Source: Plantactinospora alkalitolerans (GTDB lineage Bacteria; Actinomycetota; Actinomycetes; Mycobacteriales; Micromonosporaceae). From it: DNA of 41,179 bases. The stretch spans positions 1 through 41,179 of the forward strand of contig NZ_JADPUN010000104.1 in assembly GCF_015690345.1 (NCBI RefSeq), given 5' to 3'. A model generated the notes under the pieces. It made no database searches, was not told the DNA's origin, and saw nothing but the letters and a program-made list of their open reading frames with translations. The translations under genes and the position numbers were made by a program. Within the stretch, counting starts at the first letter, position 1. The number at the start of each line of letters is the position of its first letter. Of this stretch, positions 1 through 7,079 are shown one piece after another.

Positions 1-2
1 CC

Positions 3-710
3 ACGGGACCGGCCCGGGGCGGCACGGCCGAGCCGGCCGGCGGGTGGCGCTCGCTCGATGTCGGCTCGCCGTTCGACTATTCCCGCCAGGGCATCCTGTA
101 CGTCGCCGCGCATCTGCCCCGCCCTGCCGCCTCGGGTCTGCCGGCCGCCGCGGGCGAGGAACTGCTCGGGCTGGTCGGCGCGCTCGGCGGTCGTACCCTC
201 GGGCTGTTCTCGTCCCGGCGGGCCGCGCTCCAGGCCGCCGAGCTGCTGCGGGCCCGGACCGACCTGCCCGTGCTGCTCCAGGGCGAGGAGGCGCTGCCGC
301 TGCTGGTCCGCCGGTTCCGTCAGGAGCGGGCGAGCTGCCTGTTCGGCGTCATGTCGCTCTGGCAGGGCGTGGACGTGCCGGGCGACTCGTGCCAACTCGT
401 GGTGATCGACCGGCTGCCGTTCCCGCGCCCGGACGAGCCGTTGGCGGCGGCCCGGGCGGCGGCGGTGGACTCGGCCGGCGGCTCGGGGTTCGCCTCGGTG
501 AGCGTGCCGATCGCGGCCGTACGGCTGGCTCAGGGGGTAGGCCGGCTGATCCGGTCGACCGGCGACAAGGGCGTGGTCGCGGTCCTCGACTCCCGGCTGG
601 AGACCGCCCGGGGGTACGGCGCCTTCCTGCGCAGGTCGCTGCCGCCGTTCTGGTACACGACCCGACCCGACATCGCCCGGGGTGCCCTGGAGCGACTGGC
701 CCGGACCTGA
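3..710 (+). CDS. dinG: DinG-family ATP-dependent DNA helicase, C-terminal part (5' end outside the window)
   Basis: The open frame enters from the left edge and ends at TGA 708-710, giving the last ~235 residues of a superfamily-2 helicase of the DinG/XPD type. Visible landmarks are YVAAHLPRP, the helicase-IV-like LGLFSSRRAA, FGVMSLWQGVDVPGD with VVIDRLPF, and the arginine-finger motif QGVGRLIRS. This order matches the second RecA-like domain of DinG. The N-terminal Walker A/B half and the Fe-S cysteines would lie upstream. The family unwinds 5'-tailed DNA, D-loops and R-loops during repair. The stop codon lies inside a GC-rich hairpin shared with the convergent transporter gene. Domain identity is clear; the choice between DinG and a generic DinG-like helicase is less certain. 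Confidence 0.9.
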   Translation, partial: TGPARGGTAEPAGGWRSLDVGSPFDYSRQGILYVAAHLPRPAASGLPAAAGEELLGLVGALGGRTLGLFSSRRAALQAAELLRARTDLPVLLQGEEALPLLVRRFRQERASCLFGVMSLWQGVDVPGDSCQLVVIDRLPFPRPDEPLAAARAAAVDSAGGSGFASVSVPIAAVRLAQGVGRLIRSTGDKGVVAVLDSRLETARGYGAFLRRSLPPFWYTTRPDIARGALERLART

Positions 711-738
711 GCCCCGGCCGCCGAACGGCCGGGGCTCA
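708..738. terminator. Bidirectional hairpin between convergent genes
   Basis: A perfect 13-bp inverted repeat (708-720 with 726-738, loop CCGAA) includes the helicase TGA in its left arm and TCA in its right arm. There is no U-tract, as is common for actinobacterial terminators. It lies between convergent genes and could serve both directions. Confidence 0.75.
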
Positions 739-740
739 CG

Positions 741-784
741 GTCAGGGTGCCTGGCTGGTACTTCCGGTCACGGTGCCTGGCTGG
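741..784. repeat. Direct duplication (period 26 bp) covering the transporter stop codon
   Basis: An 18-bp segment at 741-758 recurs at 767-784 with one mismatch (GTCAGGG versus GTCACGG at its start). On the minus strand each copy carries TGA in the same context, so the transporter stop codon is duplicated 26 bp downstream. Confidence 0.85.
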
Positions 785-2048
785 CGACCACCACGGCGTG
801 CGGCGGCACCTCGGGCGGCCGGCGGCGGGCCAGCCGGCGGACCGCCGTGTTGAGCACCGCGATCAGCGGCACCGAGACCAGGGCGCCGACGATGCCGGCG
901 AGGACGACACCGGCAGCGATCGCGATGATCACCGCGAGCGGATGGATGGCCACCGCGCGCCCCATGATCAGCGGTTGCAGGATGTGCCCCTCGATCTGCT
1001 GCACACCGACCACCACGCCGAGGATGATCAACGCGGTGACCCAGCCGCTGTCGACCAGGGCGACCAGGATCGCCACCGCACCGGAGAGGGTCGCGCCGAC
1101 GATCGGGATGAACGCGCCGAGGAAGACCAGCGCGGCGAGCGGGAACGCGAACGGAACGTCGAAGATGACCAGGAAGATGCCGATCCCGACCGCGTCGATG
1201 AACGCGACCAGCACCGTCGCCCGGACGTACGCGACCAGGGTCGCCCAGGAGGCCCTGCCCGCGTCGTCGACCCGCCAGCGGGCGGCCACCGGCAGCAGCC
1301 GGACGATGAAGCGCCAGATCTTCCCGCCGTCGCGCAGGAAGAAGAAGGTGGCGAAGAGCACCAGCAGGGCGCCGGTGAGCACCTCGAAGACGGTTGTCGC
1401 GGTGGAGACCGCCCCGCTGGTCAGGGCCTGGGTGTTCTCGTTGATCCACTGCTCGCCCTGCTCGATGTACGAGTTGAGCTGGTTGTCCGACATGTGCAGC
1501 GGACCGGTCTTGAGCCATTCCTGGATCTGCCGGATGCCGTCGGTGGCGTTGCGGCTCAGGTCCGGTACGCCCCGGATGAACTCGTTGACCACCAGGGTCA
1601 GGGTGCCGACCACGGCCGCCAGCCCGGTCACCAGCACCACCGCGGTGGCCAGCGAGCGGGGGAACCGGGCCCGGAGCAGCAGCCCGACCGCCGGGGCCAG
1701 CAGCGCGGAGAGCAGCAGCGCGATGATCAGCGGAATGATGACGATCCGGATCGTGCCGACCACCCGGATCAGCGTCCAGCCGACGACACCGATCACTATC
1801 AGCCGCCAGGACCAGGCCGCCGCGATGCGCAGCCCGTGCGGTACGTCCGCGTCGTCCCGGCTCGCCGTCGAGGGGTGGACGTCCGCCGAGGAGTCGGCGT
1901 CGACCGGCGCCAGCGGATGCGTGAGCGACGGGGAGTCCACCGGACCGGCCCCCTGGCCCTCTTCCGGGTTGCCGGTCGAACCGGACCGGGGCCGCCCGGC
2001 CTCGTAGGCCCGACGGATCCTCGCCCGCAACTGCTCGAAGCGGCTCAA
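768..2048 (-). CDS. AI-2E family transporter (YdiK/PerM/TqsA-like permease)
   Basis: A ~426-residue polytopic membrane protein. A ~70-residue acidic, disordered N-terminus is followed by helices such as LIVIGVVGWTLIRVVG and IIPLIIALLLSALLAPAVG. A long soluble loop follows, then the family signature GAFIPIVGATLSG and a C-terminal helical block beginning QQIEGHILQPLIMGRAVAIH. Members include autoinducer-2 exporters and Na+/H+ antiporters, so the substrate cannot be named. Start choice: an upstream in-frame GTG (2054-2052) overlaps the GGGAGG ribosome site. TTG at 2048 sits 5 nt behind GGGAGG and begins MSRFEQL, so I prefer it. The gene is convergent with the helicase and divergent from the GroES-like gene. 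Confidence 0.88.
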   Translation of the reverse strand: MSRFEQLRARIRRAYEAGRPRSGSTGNPEEGQGAGPVDSPSLTHPLAPVDADSSADVHPSTASRDDADVPHGLRIAAAWSWRLIVIGVVGWTLIRVVGTIRIVIIPLIIALLLSALLAPAVGLLLRARFPRSLATAVVLVTGLAAVVGTLTLVVNEFIRGVPDLSRNATDGIRQIQEWLKTGPLHMSDNQLNSYIEQGEQWINENTQALTSGAVSTATTVFEVLTGALLVLFATFFFLRDGGKIWRFIVRLLPVAARWRVDDAGRASWATLVAYVRATVLVAFIDAVGIGIFLVIFDVPFAFPLAALVFLGAFIPIVGATLSGAVAILVALVDSGWVTALIILGVVVGVQQIEGHILQPLIMGRAVAIHPLAVIIAIAAGVVLAGIVGALVSVPLIAVLNTAVRRLARRRPPEVPPHAVVVASQAP

Positions 2049-2118
2049 GCGCACCTCCCACTGAGGAATCGGCCCTCCTACCGTAGCCGGGTCGGCAACG
2101 GTCGGCTCGGGACGCTAC

Positions 2119-2141
2119 GCCGGCTGGTGCCAGCAGCCGGC
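2119..2141. other. Small inverted repeat in the divergent intergenic region
   Basis: GCCGGCTG (2119-2126) and CAGCCGGC (2134-2141) form an 8-bp stem with a 7-nt loop between the divergent transporter and GroES-like genes. It could be an operator or the hairpin of a leader. No factor can be assigned. Confidence 0.35.
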
Positions 2142-2158
2142 CCGCCGACCAGGCGCGG

Positions 2159-2164
2159 TACCGT
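2159..2164 (+). promoter_or_regulatory. Leaderless -10 box TACCGT
   Basis: TACCGT ends 7 nt before the GTG start at 2172, and there is no Shine-Dalgarno sequence in between. This spacing puts transcription initiation at or next to the start codon. Confidence 0.5.
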
Positions 2165-2171
2165 TCCGGTC

Positions 2172-2510
2172 GTGACCGCCGACGCAGACAACGACAACGG
2201 CCTGCCCATCCGACTGCTACACGACCGGGTGCTGGTCCGTACCGAGGGCAGCGAGGGGGAGCGGCGCTCGACCGCCGGCATCGTCATCCCGGCGACCGCT
2301 TCGATGGGGCGGCGACTGGCCTGGGCGACCGCGGTGGGCGTCGGTCCGAACGTCCGATCCATCGTCTCCGGCGACCGGGTGCTCTTCGACCCGGACGACC
2401 GGTCCGAGGTCGAACTGCACGGCCGGGAGTACGTCCTGCTCCGGGAGCGTGACGTGCACGCGGTTGCCGCGCAACGGGTGGAGACCGACTCCACCGGCCT
2501 CTACCTCTAG
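2172..2510 (+). CDS. Solitary GroES-family (Cpn10) co-chaperone-like protein
   Basis: A 112-residue protein with the Cpn10 layout: LLHDRVLVRTEGSEGERRST (the strand entering the mobile loop), the loop segment AGIVIPATA, then VGVGPNV, VSGDRVLFDP and the C-terminal strand EYVLLRERDVHAV. Typical GroES is 95-105 residues. This one has short extensions at both ends and lacks the usual GERTPSG-type wording of the loop. It is not next to a groEL; the groEL in this window is 13 kb away on the other strand. It is probably an accessory co-chaperonin rather than the housekeeping GroES. The GTG start follows a leaderless -10 box. The stop TAG lies in a 17-bp tandem repeat. Confidence 0.85.
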   Translation: MTADADNDNGLPIRLLHDRVLVRTEGSEGERRSTAGIVIPATASMGRRLAWATAVGVGPNVRSIVSGDRVLFDPDDRSEVELHGREYVLLRERDVHAVAAQRVETDSTGLYL

Positions 2511-2553
2511 CGGAGCGACACCTCTAGCAGAGCGACGCCTCCAGGGAAGCGAC
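2503..2553 (+). repeat. 17-bp tandem repeat x3 spanning the GroES-like stop codon
   Basis: The unit ACCTCTAGCGGAGCGAC (2503-2519) is repeated at 2520-2536 with one change and, more diverged, at 2537-2553. The real stop TAG (2508-2510) is inside unit 1. Unit 2 keeps an identical TAG and unit 3 has CAG. Confidence 0.85.
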
Positions 2554-2571
2554 ACCCTCCGGCGGCCCACC

Positions 2572-4077
2572 TCAGCGGTGCTGCTGCGGACCGGGCCAGG
2601 ACGCTCCCGGAGGTGCCCCGAAGGTGGGCGCCGCACAGTACGAGCCGGGCGGGCCGTAGCCGACACCGGCCGGTACCTGCGGACGGGGTGGCGCGAGCAC
2701 CACCGGGATCGGCACCACCGGCTCGTGCGGCGCCTCCAGGGTCCGGAGGCTCCCGTCGGGGAAGGTCAGGTGGTAGTAGCTTCCGTCCCACACCCCGGCC
2801 GGCGCCTGCGGATCGCGCCCGACGAAGGCCTGCCGGGCGTCGTTCATCGCGCCGAGCAGTTCCCGTTCCTCGGCCAGGGCCCGCGCCCGCTGTACCGGCT
2901 TGGCGTCCAGGCCACGGGTCAGCCCGTCGCGCAGCAGTGCCAGCCGGGTGGCGGCGAACTGGAACCGCCGCATCGCCTTGAAGCCCTCGTCGCCGGCGAC
3001 CCGGCGGGCCCAGCGGCGAGCCGCGTGCCGGCGGCCGATGTTGGTCAGCGCCGCCAGCTCGGGCGGGGTGAGCCAGCCCGCCCGTACGTAGCCGGGCAGT
3101 CGACGTTCGGTGATCCGGCCCTCCCAACTTCGCAGCCAGATCGCCAGCCCGACCATACCGAGGAAGATCGGCACCATCAGGCTGATGTATCCGTAGAGCA
3201 GGATCAACGTCTCCCCGGTCTCCTGGACGAGGGTGGCCGTCAGGTTCCAGGTGCCGTGCAGGATCATCGCCAGCAGCAGGCCGGCGATCGGGGTGAGGAT
3301 CCGGATCCGGATGTCGGCGGTGCGGGCCGCGATTCCGAGCCCGACGCCGGTCATCGAGGTGAACAGCGGGTGGGCGAAGCCGGTGATCAGGACCCGCATG
3401 ATGAAGATCCCGAAGACGTTCTGCGCGCCGGTGGCCGGGCCGTACTGGTCGGCGCCGTCGGCGTAGCCGTGCAGGCCGAGGTAGAGGATGTTCTCGACCA
3501 TGGCGAACCCGACCGCCGACAGGCCACAGTAGACGATGCCGTCGGTGATGCCGGACCACTGCCGGCGCCGGTAGAGCAGCAGCAGGACCGGCCCGAGGGC
3601 CTTGGTCAACTCCTCGATGAACGGCGCCACCAGCACCCCGACGAGCGGAACCGGCAGGCCCACGTCGCCCGCGAACGTGTTGACCTGGAGGGCGGAGTAG
3701 GTCGACACCGCCGCGCCCCAGCCGAAACAGAAGAGCAGGTACTTGATCGGCTCCGGCTCGTACCGGTCGAGCCAGAGGAAGCAGGCGACCAGGACCGGCA
3801 CCGGCAGGACCGCCGCGACCAGCCCGATCACCAGCGGCGTGACCCCGGCCGGCTCACCGAGTTCGACAAGCATCAACACCGCGCAGACGGCGATCAGCAG
3901 GATCGCGCCGATCATCACCGCCAGGCGCTGCGCGCTCAACCCCTGCCGCTGACCCGCGATCTTCACCGCCGGAAGACCGGGCGGCGGCTGGGGCGCCGGG
4001 GACAGCGTGGGCGGCGACCACGGTGGAGTCGGTGCCGGCGACTGGGGTGCCGCCGTACCGGGCGGGGTGTCGGCCAT
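2572..4077 (-). CDS. PrsW-family intramembrane metalloprotease
   Basis: A 501-residue protein with a ~45-residue Pro-rich cytosolic N-terminus, about eight hydrophobic segments and a ~180-residue soluble C-terminal tail. The family's conserved membrane residues are present: FIEELTK (E155, E156), ENILYL (E195), FAHPLFTS (H236) and ILHGTWN (H274), the presumed metal and catalytic sites. PrsW of Bacillus cleaves the anti-sigma factor RsiW. The substrate here is unknown and no anti-sigma gene is nearby. The ATG at 4077 is favoured because TACGCT lies 6 nt upstream (leaderless pattern). A 14-codon-longer frame exists but would place the start upstream of that box. Confidence 0.9.
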   Translation of the reverse strand: MADTPPGTAAPQSPAPTPPWSPPTLSPAPQPPPGLPAVKIAGQRQGLSAQRLAVMIGAILLIAVCAVLMLVELGEPAGVTPLVIGLVAAVLPVPVLVACFLWLDRYEPEPIKYLLFCFGWGAAVSTYSALQVNTFAGDVGLPVPLVGVLVAPFIEELTKALGPVLLLLYRRRQWSGITDGIVYCGLSAVGFAMVENILYLGLHGYADGADQYGPATGAQNVFGIFIMRVLITGFAHPLFTSMTGVGLGIAARTADIRIRILTPIAGLLLAMILHGTWNLTATLVQETGETLILLYGYISLMVPIFLGMVGLAIWLRSWEGRITERRLPGYVRAGWLTPPELAALTNIGRRHAARRWARRVAGDEGFKAMRRFQFAATRLALLRDGLTRGLDAKPVQRARALAEERELLGAMNDARQAFVGRDPQAPAGVWDGSYYHLTFPDGSLRTLEAPHEPVVPIPVVLAPPRPQVPAGVGYGPPGSYCAAPTFGAPPGASWPGPQQHR

Positions 4078-4083
4078 GTGGTC

Positions 4084-4089
4084 AGCGTA
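4084..4089 (-). promoter_or_regulatory. Leaderless -10 box TACGCT for the PrsW gene
   Basis: On the minus strand TACGCT is followed by 6 nt and then ATG, with no ribosome-binding site. It fits the TANNNT pattern seen at several other genes here. Confidence 0.45.
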
Positions 4090-4143
4090 GTCACCCCGGA
4101 CGGGCTGGCCCGACCACATCCGGTCCGGCTATGCTCGTCCGCA

Positions 4144-4264
4144 GGTCACGAGTGCCAGCGTCCAAGCCCCGGCTTGCTGGCCGGCAACCCTCGTCGAGTT
4201 CGCGGTGGGGTGCCCCGGGTGATGACCGGGCTCGGTGCATGCCGCACCGGGCAAGCGCGGACCC
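4144..4264 (+). promoter_or_regulatory. SAM-IV riboswitch aptamer
   Basis: The segment shows the SAM-IV landmarks in order: GGTCACGAGTGCCAGCG, CAAGCCCCGGCTTGCTGG, CCGGCAACCCTC, GCGGTGGGGTGCCCCGGG, TGATGACC (pairing with the opening GGTCA to form P1) and the 3' pseudoknot-side element GGCAAGCGCGG. From memory it is close to the structurally studied Mycobacterium SAM-IV RNA. SAM-IV RNAs are actinobacterial, bind S-adenosylmethionine and turn off sulfur or methionine genes. It ends 45 nt before the start codon of the aminotransferase gene it should control. Confidence 0.93.
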
Positions 4265-4278
4265 CGTCTCCACCCGCC

Positions 4279-4301
4279 CCGGGGTCCCTGGACCCCGGAG
4301 G
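4279..4301 (+). promoter_or_regulatory. Putative expression-platform hairpin overlapping the ribosome site
   Basis: CCGGGGTC (4279-4286) can pair with GACCCCGG (4291-4298) around a 4-nt loop. The 3' arm overlaps the first two bases of the GGAGG ribosome site (4297-4301), which is 7 nt from the GTG. The aptamer's own end, GACCCCG (4260-4266), is an alternative partner for the same left arm. This suggests translational control by mutually exclusive pairings. Confidence 0.55.
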
Positions 4302-4308
4302 TAACCCG

Positions 4309-5607
4309 GTGAGCACCATCGTCGCACCCGTGTCCCGTACCCTTCCCGCGCGGCGGGTCGCCGCACCCGTACCTGTCGATCCGGCCCCGGCCGGTCGCGG
4401 ACCGCTGGACGTGCTCGGCGTACCCGGACAGGTGAACCTCGACTACGCCGCCACCGCGCCCTGCGCGCGGGCCGCCGCGGACGCGGTGGCCGAACTGCTG
4501 CCCTGGTACGGCAGCGTCCACCGGGGCGCCGGGGCGTTGTCCCGGCGCTGCACCCTGGCCTACGAGCGGGCCCGGCAACGCGTCGGCGACTTCCTCGGGG
4601 TACGCCCCGACGACCACGTCATCTTCACCCGGAACACCACCGACGCGCTCAACCTGCTGGCCCGGGCCCTGCCCAGCGGCGGCAAGGTGGTGACCTTCGC
4701 CTCGGAGCACCACGCCAACCTGCTGCCGTGGCCCGTCGACACCGTCCGGCTGCCGGTGCCCGGCTCGGCCGACGCGGCGGTACGAGCCGTCGACGCCGCA
4801 CTGCGCGAACTGCGCCGGGGCACCGACGGCAGCGCACCGATCCTGGTGGCGGTGACCGGGGCCAGCAACGTCACCGGGGAATGCTGGCCGGTCGCCGACC
4901 TGGCCCGCGCCGCCCACCGGCACGGTGCACGGTTCGCGCTGGACGCCGCCCAGCTCGCCCCGCACGCCGAGGTGGACATCACCGCCCTCGGGGTCGATTA
5001 CGTGGCCGTTTCCGGACACAAGTTGTACGCGCCGTTCGGGGTCGGCGTACTGGCCGGGCGGGCGGACTGGCTGGACGCCGCGCCGCCGTACCTCGTCGGT
5101 GGCGGGGCCACCCGCACGGTCGGGGCGGCCACCCACGACGTCGGCTGGGCGGACGGGCCCGGTCGGCACGAGGCGGGCACCCCGAACCTGCTCGGCGCGG
5201 TGGCGCTGGCCGCCGTCTGCGAGGCGCTGACCAGCGTGGACCGCGCCGCGCTGCACGCCCGGGAGCAGGCCCTGCTCGCCCACCTGCGCGCCGGTATCGC
5301 CGCCGCCCCGGACGTGGTCGAACTGCGTACCTTCGGCCCGGACTCGCCCCGGGTCGGCATCGTCTCGTTCGTGGTCGCCGGCCGGGACTCGGCGCAGGTC
5401 GCCGCCGAGCTGGCCGGGCGTTGGCAGATCGGCCTGCGCGACGGCCTCTTCTGCGCCCACCCGCTGGCCCGACGGCTGCTCGCCGAGGCGGCCGTCCGGA
5501 GCGGTCGGGCCGACCTGCCGCCGACCGCGCTGCGCGCGAGCATCGGGCTGGGCAGCACGACCCAGCAGGTGGACCGCCTGCTGTCCGCCCTGGCCACTCC
5601 GCGCTGA
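4309..5607 (+). CDS. Class-V aminotransferase, cysteine desulfurase-like (SufS/CsdA type), SAM-IV regulated
   Basis: A 432-residue PLP enzyme. Visible residues are the histidines that stack on PLP in EHHANLLPW (134-135), LDAAQLAPH with D212 and Q215 contacting PLP, the Schiff-base lysine K238 in SGHKLYAPFG, and a C-terminal active-site cysteine C382 in LRDGLFCAHP. That matches the R-x-G-x-x-C-A-x-P motif of group-II desulfurases. A fold-type I enzyme with this cysteine would take sulfur from cysteine (or selenium from selenocysteine) and pass it as a persulfide. It begins at GTG 4309 behind GGAGG, under a SAM-IV riboswitch, so its role is expected in methionine or sulfur supply. It is not with suf or nif genes, unlike housekeeping SufS. 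Other class-V activities cannot be excluded. Confidence 0.85.
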   Translation: MSTIVAPVSRTLPARRVAAPVPVDPAPAGRGPLDVLGVPGQVNLDYAATAPCARAAADAVAELLPWYGSVHRGAGALSRRCTLAYERARQRVGDFLGVRPDDHVIFTRNTTDALNLLARALPSGGKVVTFASEHHANLLPWPVDTVRLPVPGSADAAVRAVDAALRELRRGTDGSAPILVAVTGASNVTGECWPVADLARAAHRHGARFALDAAQLAPHAEVDITALGVDYVAVSGHKLYAPFGVGVLAGRADWLDAAPPYLVGGGATRTVGAATHDVGWADGPGRHEAGTPNLLGAVALAAVCEALTSVDRAALHAREQALLAHLRAGIAAAPDVVELRTFGPDSPRVGIVSFVVAGRDSAQVAAELAGRWQIGLRDGLFCAHPLARRLLAEAAVRSGRADLPPTALRASIGLGSTTQQVDRLLSALATPR

Positions 5608-5687
5608 CTTCCCGGTCCGCCGTCGGCCGCGCCCCGGTTCCGCCGTCGCGGCTCCCGGAGCCCGGGGCGGGCGCCCGGCCGCTCGGG

Positions 5688-6959
5688 CTACTTCCGTGCG
5701 GACCGGGCCTCCGAGGACGGTGCGTCCGACGGTGCGTCCGAGGCGCGCTCGCGGTGATCCTTGAGCGCCTCGTCGCTGGCTTCGCCGGCATGGCCGCCCG
5801 CCGCCCGCCGCACCAGCCGGTTCGCCTCGGTCCGCTCGATCCCGGTGGCCCGGAGTACGTCACTGCCCGTGGTGCGCACCTGCGCGATCACCACACTGCC
5901 GGAGAACCCCACCCCCTCGGCGTACGCCCGACCGGCCTGACCGATCGCCTGGAGCGCCTGCTCACGGGCGGCCTCCGGCCGTACGCCGAGGCCGAGGTCC
6001 TTGCGCAGCAGTCGCACCGACTCGGCCAGCAGCGCCACCGCCGTCGCCATCTCCTCCGGCACCGGTTCGTCGTCCTCCAGAGCGGTGACCGCTCGTCGGA
6101 TCAGGGTTCCGCTGTTGTGTACGGCATGCTCGATGTACTCGGCGCTCTCCACGTACTGGGTGAGCGCCCCCCGACGGTGCCAACGCACCGGGGCCAGGAT
6201 CGAGGTCTCCCGCCCACCCTCCAGCGCCTCGACGAAGCCCTGCATGTGGTCCTCCACCTGGCGCAGCCGGTCCAGGGCCGCCTGGGCCCGGCCGGCGTTC
6301 CGGCCCTTGAGCGCCTCGGCGGTCTCGCTCAACTCCTCGACGAGCCGGCCGAGCGCCGGTCGGGCCGCCCGGTCCACCACCCGGAGCGGGTTGAGCGGCA
6401 GTACCAGCGCGATGACCACCAGTCCGGCGAAGCCGCCGATCAGCGCGTCGATGACCCGGGGAGACTCGATGTTCTGCATCGACTGCGGGGTCACGGTCAC
6501 GATCAGCACCGCGGTCGCCGCCGCCTGGGTCACCACCGCCGGGCCGCCGCCCAGGAAGATGGTGACCACGATCGACAGGAAGACGATCAGGCCGAGCTGC
6601 CACGGCCCCGTGCCGGCGCCCAGGACCAGTGCGTCACCGAGACCGATCCCCACCGCGACACCGAGGATCAGCTCGATCGTCCGGCGGAACCGCTGTCCGA
6701 CCGACGAGGCGAGCGTGCCGATCGCGGAGATCGGCGCGAAGACCGGCGACGGGTTGCCCAGCAGTTCGTGCGAGCCGACCCAGGCCAACGCCGCCGCGAC
6801 CGAGGCCTGGAGCGCGAGCACCAGATTGAACTGCACGGCGTGCCAGCGGTCCCGCACGGTGGCCCGGGACCGCTTCTTCGCCTCCTTCGCCAGATTGGCG
6901 ATACGCTCCCGATCCACGTCCAAGGGCGTTTTGGCCACGGTCTCACGGACGGAGCGCAT
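5688..6959 (-). CDS. FUSC-family (aromatic acid exporter-like) membrane protein
   Basis: A 423-residue protein. An N-terminal basic stretch is followed by about six transmembrane helices in the first half, including LVLALQASVAAALAWVGS, LILGVAVGIGLGDALVL and ALIGGFAGLVVIALVLPL. The second half is long, soluble and helical with coiled-coil character (ARPALGRLVEELSETAEAL, AALDRLRQVEDHMQGFVEAL). This is the arrangement of FUSC/ArAE proteins of Gram-positive bacteria. The fusaric-acid resistance and p-hydroxybenzoate efflux families are relatives, but transport by this subgroup is unproven. The ATG at 6959 is the first plausible start; a purine-rich GAAGAGGG lies about 11 nt upstream. It is convergent with the desulfurase-like gene and divergent from the FAD oxidase. 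Confidence 0.85.
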   Translation of the reverse strand: MRSVRETVAKTPLDVDRERIANLAKEAKKRSRATVRDRWHAVQFNLVLALQASVAAALAWVGSHELLGNPSPVFAPISAIGTLASSVGQRFRRTIELILGVAVGIGLGDALVLGAGTGPWQLGLIVFLSIVVTIFLGGGPAVVTQAAATAVLIVTVTPQSMQNIESPRVIDALIGGFAGLVVIALVLPLNPLRVVDRAARPALGRLVEELSETAEALKGRNAGRAQAALDRLRQVEDHMQGFVEALEGGRETSILAPVRWHRRGALTQYVESAEYIEHAVHNSGTLIRRAVTALEDDEPVPEEMATAVALLAESVRLLRKDLGLGVRPEAAREQALQAIGQAGRAYAEGVGFSGSVVIAQVRTTGSDVLRATGIERTEANRLVRRAAGGHAGEASDEALKDHRERASDAPSDAPSSEARSARK

Positions 6960-6996
6960 GGCGGGGACTACCCTCTTCCGAACCTCCCGAACCCCG

Positions 6997-7049
6997 GTAA
7001 GGAAGGGCCCCTTCTTAGCGCTTTCTGCATATAAAGGGCCCCTTCTTAA
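6997..7049. repeat. GGGCCC-centred intergenic repeat, direct pair (element A)
   Basis: Copy 1 (6997-7017) has the core TAAGGAAGGGCCCCTTCTT. A shorter copy 2 (7032-7049) shares AAGGGCCCCTTCTTA in the same orientation. Copy 1 is identical over 21 nt to the reverse complement of 20666-20686. It lies between divergent genes, and copy 2 sits where the -35 region of the FAD oxidase promoter would be. Confidence 0.85.
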
Positions 7050-7066
7050 CGCGTGACATCGGCGGA

Positions 7067-7072
7067 TAGCCT
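7067..7072 (+). promoter_or_regulatory. Leaderless -10 box TAGCCT for the FAD oxidase
   Basis: TAGCCT is followed by 7 nt and the ATG at 7080, with no clear ribosome-binding site. A 17-nt spacer would place the -35 at 7044-7049 (TCTTAA), inside the GGGCCC repeat. Confidence 0.5.
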
Positions 7073-7079
7073 GCGGGGC

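Noticed and set aside
742..2510. Long plus- and minus-strand frames opposite or out of phase with the transporter gene
   Set aside because: Their products are Arg/Pro/Gly-rich without motifs. The transporter frame has clear membrane helices and family signatures.
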